NCBI RefSeq assembly: GCF_000002425.4
Contig: NC_037261.1
Location: 2,281,426-2,345,425, forward strand
Source of the DNA: Physcomitrium patens
Taxonomy: Eukaryota; Streptophyta; Bryopsida; Funariales; Funariaceae
Reading direction: 5' to 3'
Length of the DNA stretch: 64,000 nt
This document shows, piece after piece, positions 47,298-60,200 of this stretch. The notes beneath the pieces are model-generated. The model did not search any database, had not been told where the DNA came from, and saw nothing but the letters and a program-made list of their open reading frames with translations. Within the stretch, counting starts at the first letter, position 1. Every line of letters begins with the position of its first letter. The position numbers were made by a program, and so were the translations under genes.

Positions 47298-50116
47298 TGT
47301 CATGTTGTAATATAGTTAATGAATAAAAAAGAGGGGAAAAAATTATATTATTGAAGATCTCAATTTAAAATATTATAGAAAATTATCTTAGAAATATAAA
47401 TAATAGTCAAAAAGATGGTAAAACTAAAAGGTGTTAATATTGCCTTTTTGCAAAATAGGCTTCTATGTATTTTGTAGGATCATAAATAATGCAAAACAAA
47501 GTAGATTGGAAAATTAAATGATATAGGTATTTGTAGGAGAGAGTTAAGAATGAATTTTAGTAAAATTTTCCTTTAGAAGCCAAGAATTAATACCATGATA
47601 GGAATAGTTGTTAACCTGGGTCAAAATCAAACTCCAAGGCACAAAACCGCATACCTATGGTATTGTGTTGTAACATAATTATATAAAGAAAATATAATCA
47701 AAAATAAAATTTTAATTAATATCTAATCAATTTTTTTCAATAATAATTTGAGATATTTAAACATGGCTTTTATAAAATCCTCTTAGATTATTTTCTTGTC
47801 TTAATAGCTAGTGGATTAAAGATTAATTAGTAATTTTATCTTTTAGGCTATAGAAACTCTTTTATTACCTTACAAAGGCCATAAATTGATAAAATTAGAT
47901 TAAAAGAGGTAAATAATTAGTAGAGTTGATACTAAGATTAAATTGAAGATAGAGTTGGACTAAAAAATCCCTATGATAGGTTAGATTGATACCTGAGGGT
48001 TGACCATTTGTGGAATAGGACCAAAATTAGACCTGTATCCACTAAAATGATTGCCTAGGACAAAGTAGGAGTACATTTGAAGATCAATAAGTAGAATTGA
48101 TGAACTAGCTTTAAATTAATTTCAAAGGTGTAAAGCTTGTTTTCAAAATATTTGAAATAATTTTATAATTTTTGTTCAAAATTAAGATTTGTATCGGTAA
48201 TTTGGAATTTATTCAATACAATTAGAGCTAGTACTCTTAGCTTGTTTGTGCAATTGATATCACATCTATAGTTTAAAATTTGATAGTACTTGGTTAGTTG
48301 AGTGTGCTAAGTGTGTATAAAATTTTGTATTAATCTAATGGTGGAATTGAGAAATATATGGGATTTGATACAAGAGGATATTAAAAGTTAGAAATGTGAG
48401 GTTGGATAGGATTTCTATGATATCTCAAGATCTATTAATCAGATCAAGGTGAAATTTGGTATAATAATAGAAGATTTGAAGATTAATCTATATGTCAATT
48501 TTTAGTTGAAGTTAATAATTGGAAAAGGAGAAATTACTATTAGAATATCTATATCAACTTTCAAATTGACAACTAAGTGACATTAGTGCGGTTTTTGGAA
48601 TTTTTCTTACAATTTGTAAGTTGGATTGGACTAAAATTTTTTAAGCATATGAAAGACTTATAATGGCATTTTCGTTAAAATTTTTGGACCAAGTAAATGG
48701 TCAAATTAGGAATTATATTTTTCTAAAATTCACTGACTAAAGTTAGGACTTCCAAAGAAAAATCAAAATTACCTAATTACAAAAGTAATAAGGCAATTGG
48801 AATTTGTGTATGGTTGAGGTTACTAAAAAGAGTATTTTTGAACACTTTGTATTGGCTTTAAGTTCTTTTAAATTGAAATATTAATTACTTTATATTTAGA
48901 TGGTTGAAACCTATTAGGCTTTTTGAATATTTACAAGGTACAACTTTACCTTCCATAGCCAGGTGCTCTAAGTATTCTTAAGCAAGAATTCACATAATAC
49001 AACAATGGTGACTCTAAGGTTCTTTAGTAGATTAAAGAGTGGCATTTAATAGCAGACTTGAAAAAAGATTTTTAGGTATTAATTCCATATTTTTTAAATC
49101 AATAATGAAATTTTGAAAGATTTTCAAATTTAGTGATATTCTTGGTAGAATTAGGATTTATAAAATAAAAATATATTTGAAAATTTAAAGATTTCTTGAA
49201 TTTTATAGTATGTATATGGGTGAAATTTGGTCATTATATTGGTGTATTAGTCATAAATATATATAAATTTTTTGAAATCAATCAAATAGTTAGATTGAAG
49301 TGTATGAAGATTTTTGTGGATTAAAGTCTTAGAAATTGGAATTTGAAGGTGAATTAGTATTTCTAAGATCTTCACCAATCTATCAATTGAATTGAAGTGA
49401 AATTTTTTTATATAGATATTAGATTTAATTTTCAACATTTAAATAGAATTTAAAAACAATTCAATAGTTTAAGAATGAGATATTAATACATGAAGTTTAG
49501 CATTTACATTGAAGTAGGAGGACGCTCAATATACAATTGAATTATCTTACATTCCTCTCAATTAATAAGTGTAATTGATTTCATCTTTCTTATATTTGTT
49601 TCTAACTAAAACATTAAGAAGTATGCAAATTTTGAATTAATATTAATAGTTTGATCATTGGTTGTTGAGGTTCTATTTTGCTTTAGGATTTATTAAGAGT
49701 TTGTTTGAGATCTAGAATTTGTTTAGGATTTGGTTTAGAATTTGGTTTAAGGTTTGATTAAGACTAGAATTTGCTTAGGATTTGGTTTAGAACTTATTTG
49801 ATGTTTGTTTAGGATTTAGGATTTTATTGGGATTTCATTAAGATTTAACCTAGGATTTGATTAAGATTCAATTAGGATTTTAATTAAAATTAAATTATGA
49901 TTTTTATCTTTAATATTTCTTGAGGATTATTTTTGTTTATTTTGTAAATTCTTTTAAATTTATTTCAATAAATTAAAGTTTGATTGAGTTATTATGAATT
50001 ACTTAAAGTTTATTTAAGACTCTATTAGATTTAATAGAATTATTGTTTCATTATCACTTACCTTCTATAGTTAGGTGCTTGATACATTTTTAAGCAAGAA
50101 TATACAAAATACAACA
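47298..50116 (+). mobile_element. Type II long LTR, plus, inside chromovirus C
   Basis: Starts TGTCATGTTGTAATATAG and ends AAAATACAACA. The four bases ATAT occur directly before (47294-47297) and directly after (50117-50120). Integrase C-terminal sequence of C stops at the left edge and the region leading into its chromodomain resumes at the right edge, which confirms insertion. Without the nested piece (47662-49004) it is about 1.47 kb, the same as 4128-5600. It has no coding parts, so it is a solo LTR. Confidence 0.75.
47662..49004 (+). mobile_element. Type III long LTR, innermost of the tower
   Basis: This 1343-base block interrupts the type II LTR: ATGGT flanks it on both sides (47657-47661 and 49005-49009), and in the unbroken type II copy at 43154-44720 the two flanks are continuous. 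It begins ATTGTGTTGTAACATAA and ends ATAATACAACA. Its last 60 bases resemble the end of the type II LTR (CCAGGTGCT and AAGCAAGAAT words), so the two LTR types are related. No coding region lies inside, so it is a solo LTR. It is slightly richer in G+C than the surrounding layers, as expected for the youngest insertion. Confidence 0.8.
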
Positions 50117-50453
50117 ATATGTCTCTTTTTGAGCCATGTAAGATAGTAAATATCTTAGAAAGAATACAAATGCTACTTCCTTGTATAGAAGTGGATAATA
50201 ATCAAGAATTCAAGATGAAATAAGTCTTAGATTCAAAGTGATGCCAAAATAGATTAAAATATCTTGTTTATTAGAGTAGATATGATATTAATAAATACAC
50301 ATGAAAGCAAGCAAAAAAATATTACAAATGCAATAAAAAAGTTGAAGCTTTTCATTGACAATATCCATCAAAACAAAGATAAAGAAAAGTAATTTTCATG
50401 AAAGATTATGATTTTTCTTTATGAAAATCATCTCTAAAAGAGAGGATAATATA

Positions 50454-50986
50454 ATGAAATTACATATTTATTCCAATAATTACTTATATAATTAAATAAA
50501 AGTATATAAAATAGATGAATTTCATAATATCTTTTAGAAAAACTCCTTGGAAGCTTTATAGATGTTGTTTTGATTTTACATATATTTGTAGTTAATTGAT
50601 AGGCTAGAAATTTAGTCAATAAATTAGTAATGTATCACACAAGTTAGTAGCTTATAGAATAAGTCAACTATATGGCCTACATATAAATAACTTGTCTTAT
50701 AAGTTAAGACATGAATCTAACAAAGTCAACACATGTTGGAGGTCCTATAGCATATTGCCACATAATTCTTAGTTAGAAAATATATATGGAGGCAAAAGTG
50801 AAGCATTCTTCACTCTTGTCAATACTTTTATAATCCTTATTCTTGTTTCAAGACTTTCTAGTCTTCTTGTCTTTCGCAATATCCATTCTACTTCAATATA
50901 TTACCATCTTTGAGTGATTTTTTAGTCTTTTCAAGTAATATAAGAATTTATTAAGGATTTCTTTTTCAAGATTCATGTCCTTAACA
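50454..50986 (+). repeat. 3' LTR of chromovirus C
   Basis: Begins TGAAATTACATATTTATTCC, follows a purine-rich tract, and ends CCTTAACA. Length 533 bases. The following sequence is the interrupted minus-strand pol region of element A, which fixes the boundary. Confidence 0.8.
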
Positions 50987-53900
50987 TATAATTGTATAAA
51001 ATATTTAATTATCTTTCACATTTGAAGCCACCAAAAATATCTAAATATTAGCTCAAAAATATTCTTATAAGCTTAAAATATCATGCTCCTAAAAAATTAT
51101 GATGAACTTAAAAAATAAGTATTTATGCTTTACTTTTTAGAATATATAATTTTTTCTTAAAATAAAATAGATTATTCTTGAACTCAAACTTAAAAGTATC
51201 ATGAGATTTTAAAAAATTATTCTTAATATCATAAAAAAGAAGATCAAAGGACATACTTGATTGAATTTTCTTAAAAAATGTTGAATCAACAATCAATGTT
51301 AATTTCATTATTTGAAGATAAAAATGTTATAGCTTCAAAAAAGCTATAAAAGATGTATCTCTTTTTAGTACAAGATAAGAATGTTTAAATAGGATATTTG
51401 ACAAATCTTTTTTTTTTTTGGATCAATAAGTAATTTTAAAATCAAATATTAATAAATACATGCTTTAATGCACTTGGCAACAATTCAAAATATGTGTTGA
51501 TATAAAGTACTTAAGATTCTTGTGATCTATATATATGGTGACTAGATTAAAAGTGTCTTCTAGATAATGATGCTATTCTTGAAATGAATCCATAATTGCA
51601 AGAAATTCTTTGTCATAGATCTTATAAATAATCTTGACTATTAAAAAAAAATGAATAAAAAGCTTTTAGATGGAGCTAATTATTTGCTTCTATTTGTGAC
51701 AAAATCACATCCATAGCAAAGTTTGATGCATTTCTTTTATAAAGAATGACTTACAAAAGTTGACATGATTTAAAATTGGTGCAAAAATAAATATTGTCTT
51801 CAAGGCTTCAAAAGATATTTTATTTTTTTGCTCTACTTAATTTTGTCTTTATATATTAAATATATAAAAAAAACTACAATTTAAAAAAAGTTCTTCATAA
51901 ATATTTGATAGTAACTAGAAAATTCTAAAAAATATTGTGCATCTCTAATTATTTTTGGAATCTTCCAATTTATAGTAAAGTGAACCTTTTTGGTATCCAT
52001 CATATTACCTTTGTTAGAAATAATATATTCTAAATAAATTAATTTTTATAGTATAAAATATACACTTTTCCATCTTAGTATATAATCTTGTATCTCTAAG
52101 TTTTTGTAATATACAACAAACATGAAATTCATATTCATCTATATACTTAGAGTAGATTAAAATATCACTTAAATAATAAAAAATAAAATCATCAAGAAAC
52201 TGACAAAATATGTCATTTATAAGATGTTGAAAAGTAACTGGTGTATTCATGAGTCCAAAAGTCATGATATTATATTCAAAATATCCATACTGAGTTCAAA
52301 AAGTAGTCTTTTAATCATCTCTTTTTTTAATGCAGATTAAGTTATATGCTCCTTATAAATATATTTTTGTATAGATCTTTGTTTAATTGAGTTGGACAAA
52401 AAGTCTTAAAATCAAAGGTATAGGATACCTATTTTTGATGATCTTGTAAAATCCTTGATAATTCATATACATTTGCAAAGATCTAACTTCTTTCTTCATA
52501 AATTAGATAAGAGTTCTTTTTAGAGAGTTTGAATAGCATATGAAGTTTTTGGCTAAGTTTTTGTAAATATATTCCTTTAGTGCAGCCAACTTATTTTGCA
52601 ATAAGTTGTAGATTGGTCCAAATGGTAGTTGAGCTATTTTTTAAGATTAATTGAACAATCATAAGATAGATGTTTTAAAAGAATATTTTTATTTTTCTTT
52701 TCAAAAATATTTTAAAAATCTTGATATCGATTAGGAATATTACTTGACATATTTCTACCATTAGAAATGGTTATGGCATATATAACAAAAGATGATTATT
52801 TTTTTGCTGCATACATAAAAGCTCTTGTACTTATTAGTAAGGATTTGGATGTATTAAATTTATATATTTTTACTTGATTAAAAACATTTTGGATTAAATT
52901 ACAAGAAAAATTAAGAAAACAAGACATCTAATCTATTTAATGGTTATATTTTTTTAACCATGATAATTCTAAAATGATAAAGTTAGAGAGAGGTCTTATC
53001 ATATTAAATATTACTATGCTATTATAATCTTTAATTGCTACATCTAAAGGTTTAATCTTATGTATAACATCTCTAAAAGGTAGCAAATGATCATCTATGA
53101 GTTTTATATGTATAAGTTTATTTTTCTTAATTAAAAATATTTTTTTTTATAAATTCTTCATTCATAAAATAAGTTGAGGATTCTAAATCTAATGATGCAA
53201 AGACTTTGTGATTTTTAGATCCTAAATATACACCTATTATAAAACAAGGTGAAAGATTTGATGAGAAAATAAGACCTTTATTAAGTATTATACATGATTT
53301 TAAGTGCATGGTCCCTATTATTATTAAAAAAAACTCATTTTTTGATATATTGTCTTCTTTGGCAACTGTACTTCTCATTTTGTGATTGTGTTGTCTTTTT
53401 GAATAATGTTGAACAGTATGCTGAGTTTCTCCATAATATAAATACAAACCTTTTTGACAATGTTGAGTCTTTATTTACTTTGTAAGAGGTTTAAAATATA
53501 CCTTATCAATTTGTATTGGTTCCAACCTTGATGAATAAGTTTTTAAAAATTTATGAGCTCTTGTCATTACTTAATTCATTCTTCTTTAGCCAAATCTTTG
53601 ATCTTAATATCTTTAAAATAGTTGATTCTTGAATGCAATGGCTTGAATAATAAATAGTTTCAAAGAATCTAATTTTGGAATTATTAATAATAAATCTTTT
53701 ATATCATACTTTAATCCATATTAAAATTGATTGATAAGAGCTTTATCATTTCAATCTACATTACAAGCGAGGTTTTGGAATTCAGCAATATATATGATAG
53801 TTGGCCATGATTCTAATTGTAAAGATATGAGTTTGATCTTTACTATTCTATTTTTATTTATTTTTTTAAATATGGCCAAAAATACTTCTAAAAATAAATT

Positions 53901-54609
53901 TAAATCATAAAGAAGTCATAAATCCTTTTCCATCAAAAGTACAAATCAAAAGAAAGTACTTCCAAATAAAAGTGTGCCTATTAATCAAACTTGAGTAAAT
54001 CTATTAGGATATTGGAAAAGATACAACCTTAAATATAGCTTGACTTATTGTAAAAATCTTCAATTTTTTTATCTTATTCTATTAAACTTTTTGAATATAC
54101 TAATTCTTACTTCTCTTGTGCTTATAGAAATAAGGCTTCTTAAATTTGGTTGTAAGACCAATCTACTTACTTTCCTTAACTATACAACTTCTTAAAGTAG
54201 TCTAGAAATCTTCCAAAAGTATAGGAATAGCGCTTCTATAGTTGACATTGGTGATGCATGGGATTTTTACTTTAAGAATGTTGACAAATTCGTAAAGATC
54301 TACAATAATTACAAATCTATTCTTATTTTTATTAAGTATATCATCTATGATTTTTTCTTTCATTTCAAAAAACTTAATAAATCTACAAGTTAAATTAGAA
54401 AAAGATAATCTACAACTTCTAATGTCAAATAAAAATTATCACAAAGAGTTGAGATCTTCTCTCTTTAAAAAATAATTAGTGTTAAAAAAATAAATTGTTT
54501 GTTTAAAAGTAGGTAGTCCACAAGCTTTAAAATACGAAAACATAAGTAGAATAATCCATTCACTTCTAAAATAAGATAAGATTAATGAATTAATACTCTT
54601 ATCAAATTT

Positions 54610-55146
54610 TCAAAGATATGAATTAAGACAAGAATAACTTCAAAACACTCTTATGTAACTTAAGAAGAATAAATATTCACTTCAAAAAAAATATAGTATT
54701 AAGACTAGAATAGCTATTGGCAAAGATTTAAAAAAATATAGACTCTTAAAAGTAAACCAAGAATAAAAAAAAGCATTGACAAGAATGAAGAAGGCTTCAC
54801 CCTTGCCTTCATATATACTATTTAACTAGGAGCTAATGGTAACATTCTTTAGAATCTCTAATATGTATTTAAATTACAAGACATTTGTCTTAATTTATAA
54901 GATAAGTTTTTTATATGTACACCACATAATAAGTTTATTCCACAAGCTACAAACATGTAATACATGGCTAACTTGTTAATCAAGTTTCTAACCTACTAAT
55001 CAATTATATACACGTGTAAAGTCAAAGCCGCAATTAAAAAGCTTTTAAAAAGCTTTTTAGAAGATATTATGAAATAAATTTATTTTTATCTACTTCTACC
55101 TAATCATATAGGTAATTATTAAAATAAATATATATGTCTATGATAC
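54610..55146 (-). repeat. 5' LTR of chromovirus A
   Basis: Type I LTR of about 537 bases in minus orientation, followed by TAATA, which also precedes 39574. It is visibly diverged from its partner, which implies old age; no divergence value was computed. Confidence 0.75.
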
Positions 55147-56570
55147 ATAATAGGATAAGAAGATGGCTCTCATATTTAATTATTATTGATGTTTTTATAA
55201 CTTTCTTCAAATAAAACATTTAAAACACCATCAAAAATGGTTTTATCTCTAATGATATCACTAAATATTAAAAGTCTCTTTTAAATTTGTCATACTAAAT
55301 ATATTATATTTTTTCATCTATTCAAAAAAGAACATATTGTGTTTAAGAATCTTTATCTCTATTTTGTTGTTTTGAAGGTTATGACAATTGCAATATCTTA
55401 TTTGATAACTCAATAATTAATATTTCTTGAGTTCTATCTATTGGTTGTTAATTTTTTATCTCTTTAGATTTACTAAGACAAAGAAATCACAATCAAAGAT
55501 AGAAGATAGAATTCAAGCTTCATTGAATCTTGTTTTTTTTAAAATAGGGAATTTTTTTACTTTTTATCTTAATTTTGATGGATTTTGTCTACAAAAGGCT
55601 TTGACCTTCTTTATTGCATTTGTAAGATTTTTAAATAGCTTCTATGTGCATTTAAAAATATCATAGTTGTACTAATTTATAAAATATTTCAACCTTATTT
55701 GGTATTGCCTTAAGACTTCTTTAACTTCAAATTCTTAATTATTGTCTATTTTTATAAAAAAAAAGATGTAACATTTGTCTTCTTTCTGAGATATCCATTA
55801 TCTGGTATGGCTCAAGAAGAAACACATGATGGATCTTCAAATACTTTAGCAGGTATAATCAATAAGCAATTAGATTGGATTATTTATTGATAGAAAATGA
55901 TCTAAGCCTAAGATAATTCAACTTATTATAAATCCAATTATTTTTGATATTATAAAAAATTAATCATATTTTATTACCTACATAAAATTGGATATTTGCA
56001 ATAGGCATGTGTATTGATCTTTTGTTATTGTTAAGCTTTCTTAAATTATGCCTTTATTGTTACATATGTTTTGCTATAAGATTATCAAATTTTGAAAGAT
56101 CAAAAGTATTAAATGATGCATGATAATTTTAATTAGCAAAAAATAATTTTTATTAAATAAAAAAATATATGGTATTATTACAAGAATATTTTTTTTAATG
56201 ATAAAAGAATTGTCTAATTGTCTTAATAGAACTTAATAATATATCTCAAATATTGCTTTAAAACTTAAAATATCCATTTTAAATATTTATTAGTTTGAGG
56301 ATAAAACACCAAAGATATTTTTATATCTACTTTCTATATTTTAAAAAAAAAATTAAAACTTCAATATAAATTGAGTTTTTCTATCAAATATTATATTTTT
56401 TGGCAAAAAAAATTTCAAAAAAGAGTTTAGTTATTTCTTCATCTTTGATAAATTTTCTACATAATAAAAAATATGTCATCTTAGTAAAATAAACTATTAT
56501 CACAAATGTAGATTTATATGAATTTAAGAATAGAAAATCCATACTACAAAAGAAGCTATGATGGTAGAAT

Positions 56571-57245
56571 TTTTTAAATAATTATATATATATATATATT
56601 AAAGATGTGGATTTTCAAGAATATTATATAATAAAAAATATTACAAATAGTCAATTCAAAACTAAAGTAAATATAATATTAAAAAGCTTATTATTATAAT
56701 TTAGTTAAATAATATTATTTTTATTCACCTAATTTAATTTTAAATATTAGTATTATATTAAAAAATTCATAGAATTATTCCTAATAGTTTTATCTATTAG
56801 AATTTGTATACTTGAAATACGCCAAAATTAAAATGTGATATAAATTAAGTAGAGATATTAATAATTTTTATTTAATTATAAATCTTTAAATAAAAATGTA
56901 TTGTAATGTATACTTTGTAAAAAACAATCAATTACAATTATAATATAAAAGCCTAAAGAAAATATATATTATTAATATTAATTTCTTTAAAATTATCATA
57001 TGATACTTATATATAAGGCTTAGTAAAAAAATTAAATTATAAAATAAATTTATCGAATATAACTAAGCTAAAAATATTTTTTTATAAAATGTGCTTTTAT
57101 TAATCAAGATATTTTGTTAAGACTTGCAATAAAGCTTCAAGTTTTTGGTTTGTTATTTTTTGATAATTGATATAAGTAAATTCTACTATTTTTAATGAAG
57201 TATAGATTTCAAAGTAATAATAAAAAGTCAAATTATTAAGTAATA

Positions 57246-57295
<50 letters not shown>

Positions 57296-60200
57296 TGTTT
57301 ACATCAAAATAATAATTATTATCTATACCATTACAAAATAGAAGTAAAAGCATACAAATAATATTTATAGTTAGTTTTTTTGTAATTTATAGAGATAGTT
57401 GGTTGTGTATGAAATAATACTTTTTAAAGTTTAAAAAATTACAATCATAAAATTATTTAACTAATATAATAATCTACCAAATCTATCATAATCATTTAGA
57501 ATGGTGTTTGTTATGACACCAAAAATGATATAAATATATATTGATAGATTATTAAAATTTTGATATTAATATCAGTATTTTAAAATACAAATTAATCATA
57601 ATTTTAACATATTTTTTCTATAATTAATGTCTTTAAGAGATAAAACTTGATATTTATTATTTTTACATGCATTGATTTATCTTTGATAGTAATTTTTTTA
57701 TATTTAAATAATTAATTTTTAAAAAAAAATAATATCTAAGAATATAGAAATGAAACTTATATAATTTTTAGATCTCAAATAAACTTATATTATAAAGCAA
57801 GAAGATAATTTTATAAATAATATAGAAAATTTACAAGAAGGCTCAAGCTATAAGCATCCTTCAAGTTGTTAAATACACATTCCAAATTGTTATATTTACT
57901 TCCAAAAAAAAGGCCTTTGATTGGCTAGTTATTATTGTGTGGAGCTTCATACCTACAATAACTACAAGCATTAGAGTTGCAATGGTCATGATAATTGTTT
58001 AGTGGGTACGGTCAAGAAAAAATTAATTTTCACTTTATTCTAAATCAAGTTCCAATTATAGTCACTACTAGTAGGTGATTTGGATGCATATTTGGAGATA
58101 TTAAAGTTGTTATGTAAAATCTAGAAGTTAAAGTCTACTTGGTTGCTAGAATAGCAATAATACAAAGATAAATTTAGGATTGATGAAAGAAATTTAGAAT
58201 GCAATGATTTAATCCTAATGTACTAAGATCTACTTTAATGAATTTATAATAGAATAAAAAAGAGATTATTTCAAATAATAATTTGATAAAAATTTCATTT
58301 AGAAGAAAAGATTAGCCAGAGCAAACCTTAAAGAATCATATCTTTTTAGATTGATTAATAATTATAAATATTACCTAATATAGAAAAATCTTAATTTAAA
58401 GTCTTGTTGGATCTCAAGCAATTGAGCAACTTTAATTTTTTGGTGTTGATTATTTAATTGGTAGTATTAATAATCTTATGCATAAGTTCATTGAAGTTGC
58501 ATTAAATATTGATGCTTGTCTTTCAACTTGCTTTTAAAAATAAGTACCTATGCAACTTCACAAATATAATTGCTTATTTTTGTCAAATTGTATTTTTTTT
58601 TTCTTTAGATTTACTTTACTGCCTACCAATATTATAAGAAAATTTGCTCTTTGTTGCAAAAAACCTCCCAATTTCTAAAGATGCTCTAAATGCAAATACA
58701 ACATAAGATGAATCTTATTCTATCTATTTTTAAGCATTTAGATTAAATATAATTATAGAAAAGAATTATATAACTTCTTGCAAGCATATTTTTCATGTTG
58801 ATCAAATAGAATTGTGGCTCTTTTGCAAAAGAATTATTTGTTCCATTTACAAGATTGATTTTTTTTCATAATAGTAACAACCTCATCTTTTGGATTTTAA
58901 ACAAAAATCTTGATATTTCTAGACATGCCTTCAATTTACCTATTATCAATGTACAAGACAAAGACTTATAGTAGAACAAAGTTAAAATCAATTTTCTATT
59001 AACTTCATCTAATAATTGGCCAATGGCACTATTATAGGGTGCTTGCCACCTTTTTGATTCATGCAATTGTGGTAGGTGTTGGATTCTACACATCAATAAT
59101 TAGTCAATCAAAGGAATCTATTTTTTTTGGTGTGTATATATAAATTTGGAGTATCATATAGCAACTTGAAGTATGCTTATAGTCCGACTCTAATAAGAAT
59201 CTAACTATACAATCTATATATTACTTTGATTTTTTTTCTTTATTTCATATAATACTAACTAATATATAAAAATAAATTCAGATAGATTCTAATAATATAT
59301 TCTTTTATTAATCAAGTTTTATTTTTAATATAAGCCAAAATTTAAAAGATTAATTATTAAAAAGAAAATATTGGAATTAATTTATTTTTATACTGTATGA
59401 CTTAAAATTTAAATAAAGTAATGTGTAAATTTTAGAATTTCGGAATTAAAATAAATTAATATATAAAATTTAAATCTTTATATATTTTCATTTTTTATCT
59501 ATGAAGAATAGGAATTTTTTAATTTTTTTGTCATCACTTAGTATGTAATTGGAATCTTTTTATATGAAACTATCACATTATTTATTGATATTATTATTAC
59601 TTGTTTCAATAGAAGAATTATAATATCAATGTCATTGTGTAGAACATGAAAAACAAATAATCAAGATGTATTCAAAAACATTCAAGTTGTCAAAATGCTT
59701 CTATAATATTCTCCTATCTTAGTACTTTTTTAAAATATGGCATATGGTGTAATATAATTAATAAAAAAAATTAAAATATTTAATTTTTTAATTCATAACT
59801 ACTGACAAAATTAAATTAAATATTATCAATTTAAAATAAATAAAATAAAGAAATAAATTAAATAGCTACAAAAGAAATTTGCAACCATAAAGAAAATCTA
59901 CAGACTTATTCAAATATTATATACTATTCATTAATAATTAAATTTTATCAATCCTATTTTATTTTTTAAATTATTTTTAAAAACATAAATCAAAATACAT
60001 ATATTTTTTAAAAAATAAATATATTAATACATTATATTTGAAGTCTTTGCTTATATCTTCTAATTTTTTGATATTATTAATATTTTTATTTTTCATTAAT
60101 ATCAAAACTACACAAAACCAAAAAAATAATAAAAATATATATTATAGATTTAAAATTTTGTATTACATCATATCATGGTATAAAAATTTAATGCAATAAA

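Larger units (their letters stand above)
41789..50986 (+). mobile_element. Chromovirus C, nested in A (fossil)
   Basis: Plus-strand parts: 5' LTR 41789-42312; gag about 42530-43150; protease about 44740-45070; reverse transcriptase about 45180-45900; linker and integrase about 46180-47297; chromodomain about 50117-50400; polypurine AAAAGAGAGGA at 50437-50446; 3' LTR 50454-50986. The left flank CATGA (41784-41788) corresponds to TATAA after the right end (50987-50991), with differences of the C-to-T and G-to-A kind. Two long type II LTRs interrupt it (43154-44720 and 47298-50116). It is broken many times and is younger than A. Confidence 0.8.
39574..55146 (-). mobile_element. Chromovirus A, nested in B (fossil)
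   Basis: Minus-strand parts from right to left: 5' LTR 54610-55146; gag about 53460-54560, with a zinc-knuckle region at about 53400-53440; protease about 53050-53250; reverse transcriptase about 51500-52500; the RNase H to integrase linker about 51000-51300; integrase about 40900-41788; chromodomain about 40760-40890; 3' LTR 39574-40108. TAATA flanks both ends (39569-39573 and 55147-55151). The element is interrupted by C between 41789 and 50986. All coding parts carry many breaks. The RT and integrase resemble the chromovirus type with a chromodomain. Confidence 0.8.
38869..56570 (-). mobile_element. Chromovirus B, outermost of a nested tower (fossil)
   Basis: The left part is a minus-strand type I LTR (38869-39413) with the adjoining non-coding tail (39414-39573). 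The element then resumes at 55147 with chromodomain-like sequence (about 55650-55800) and integrase-like sequence to about 56570, where similarity stops. The break point is supported because the tail before 39574 joined to the sequence after 55146 lines up with the unbroken equivalent at 40240-40275 of element A. B is broken, lacks its gag to RT half here, and is the oldest layer of the tower. Confidence 0.7.

Noticed and set aside
47432-47440. TGTTAATATT as the start of the type II LTR
   Set aside because: Comparison with the other copies and the ATAT flank place the start at 47298. The similarity continues about 130 bases further left.
50117-50446. First read as a gag fragment with a zinc knuckle
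   Set aside because: The order and text fit the chromodomain end of chromovirus C, resuming after the inserted LTR, followed by a purine tract and the 3' LTR.
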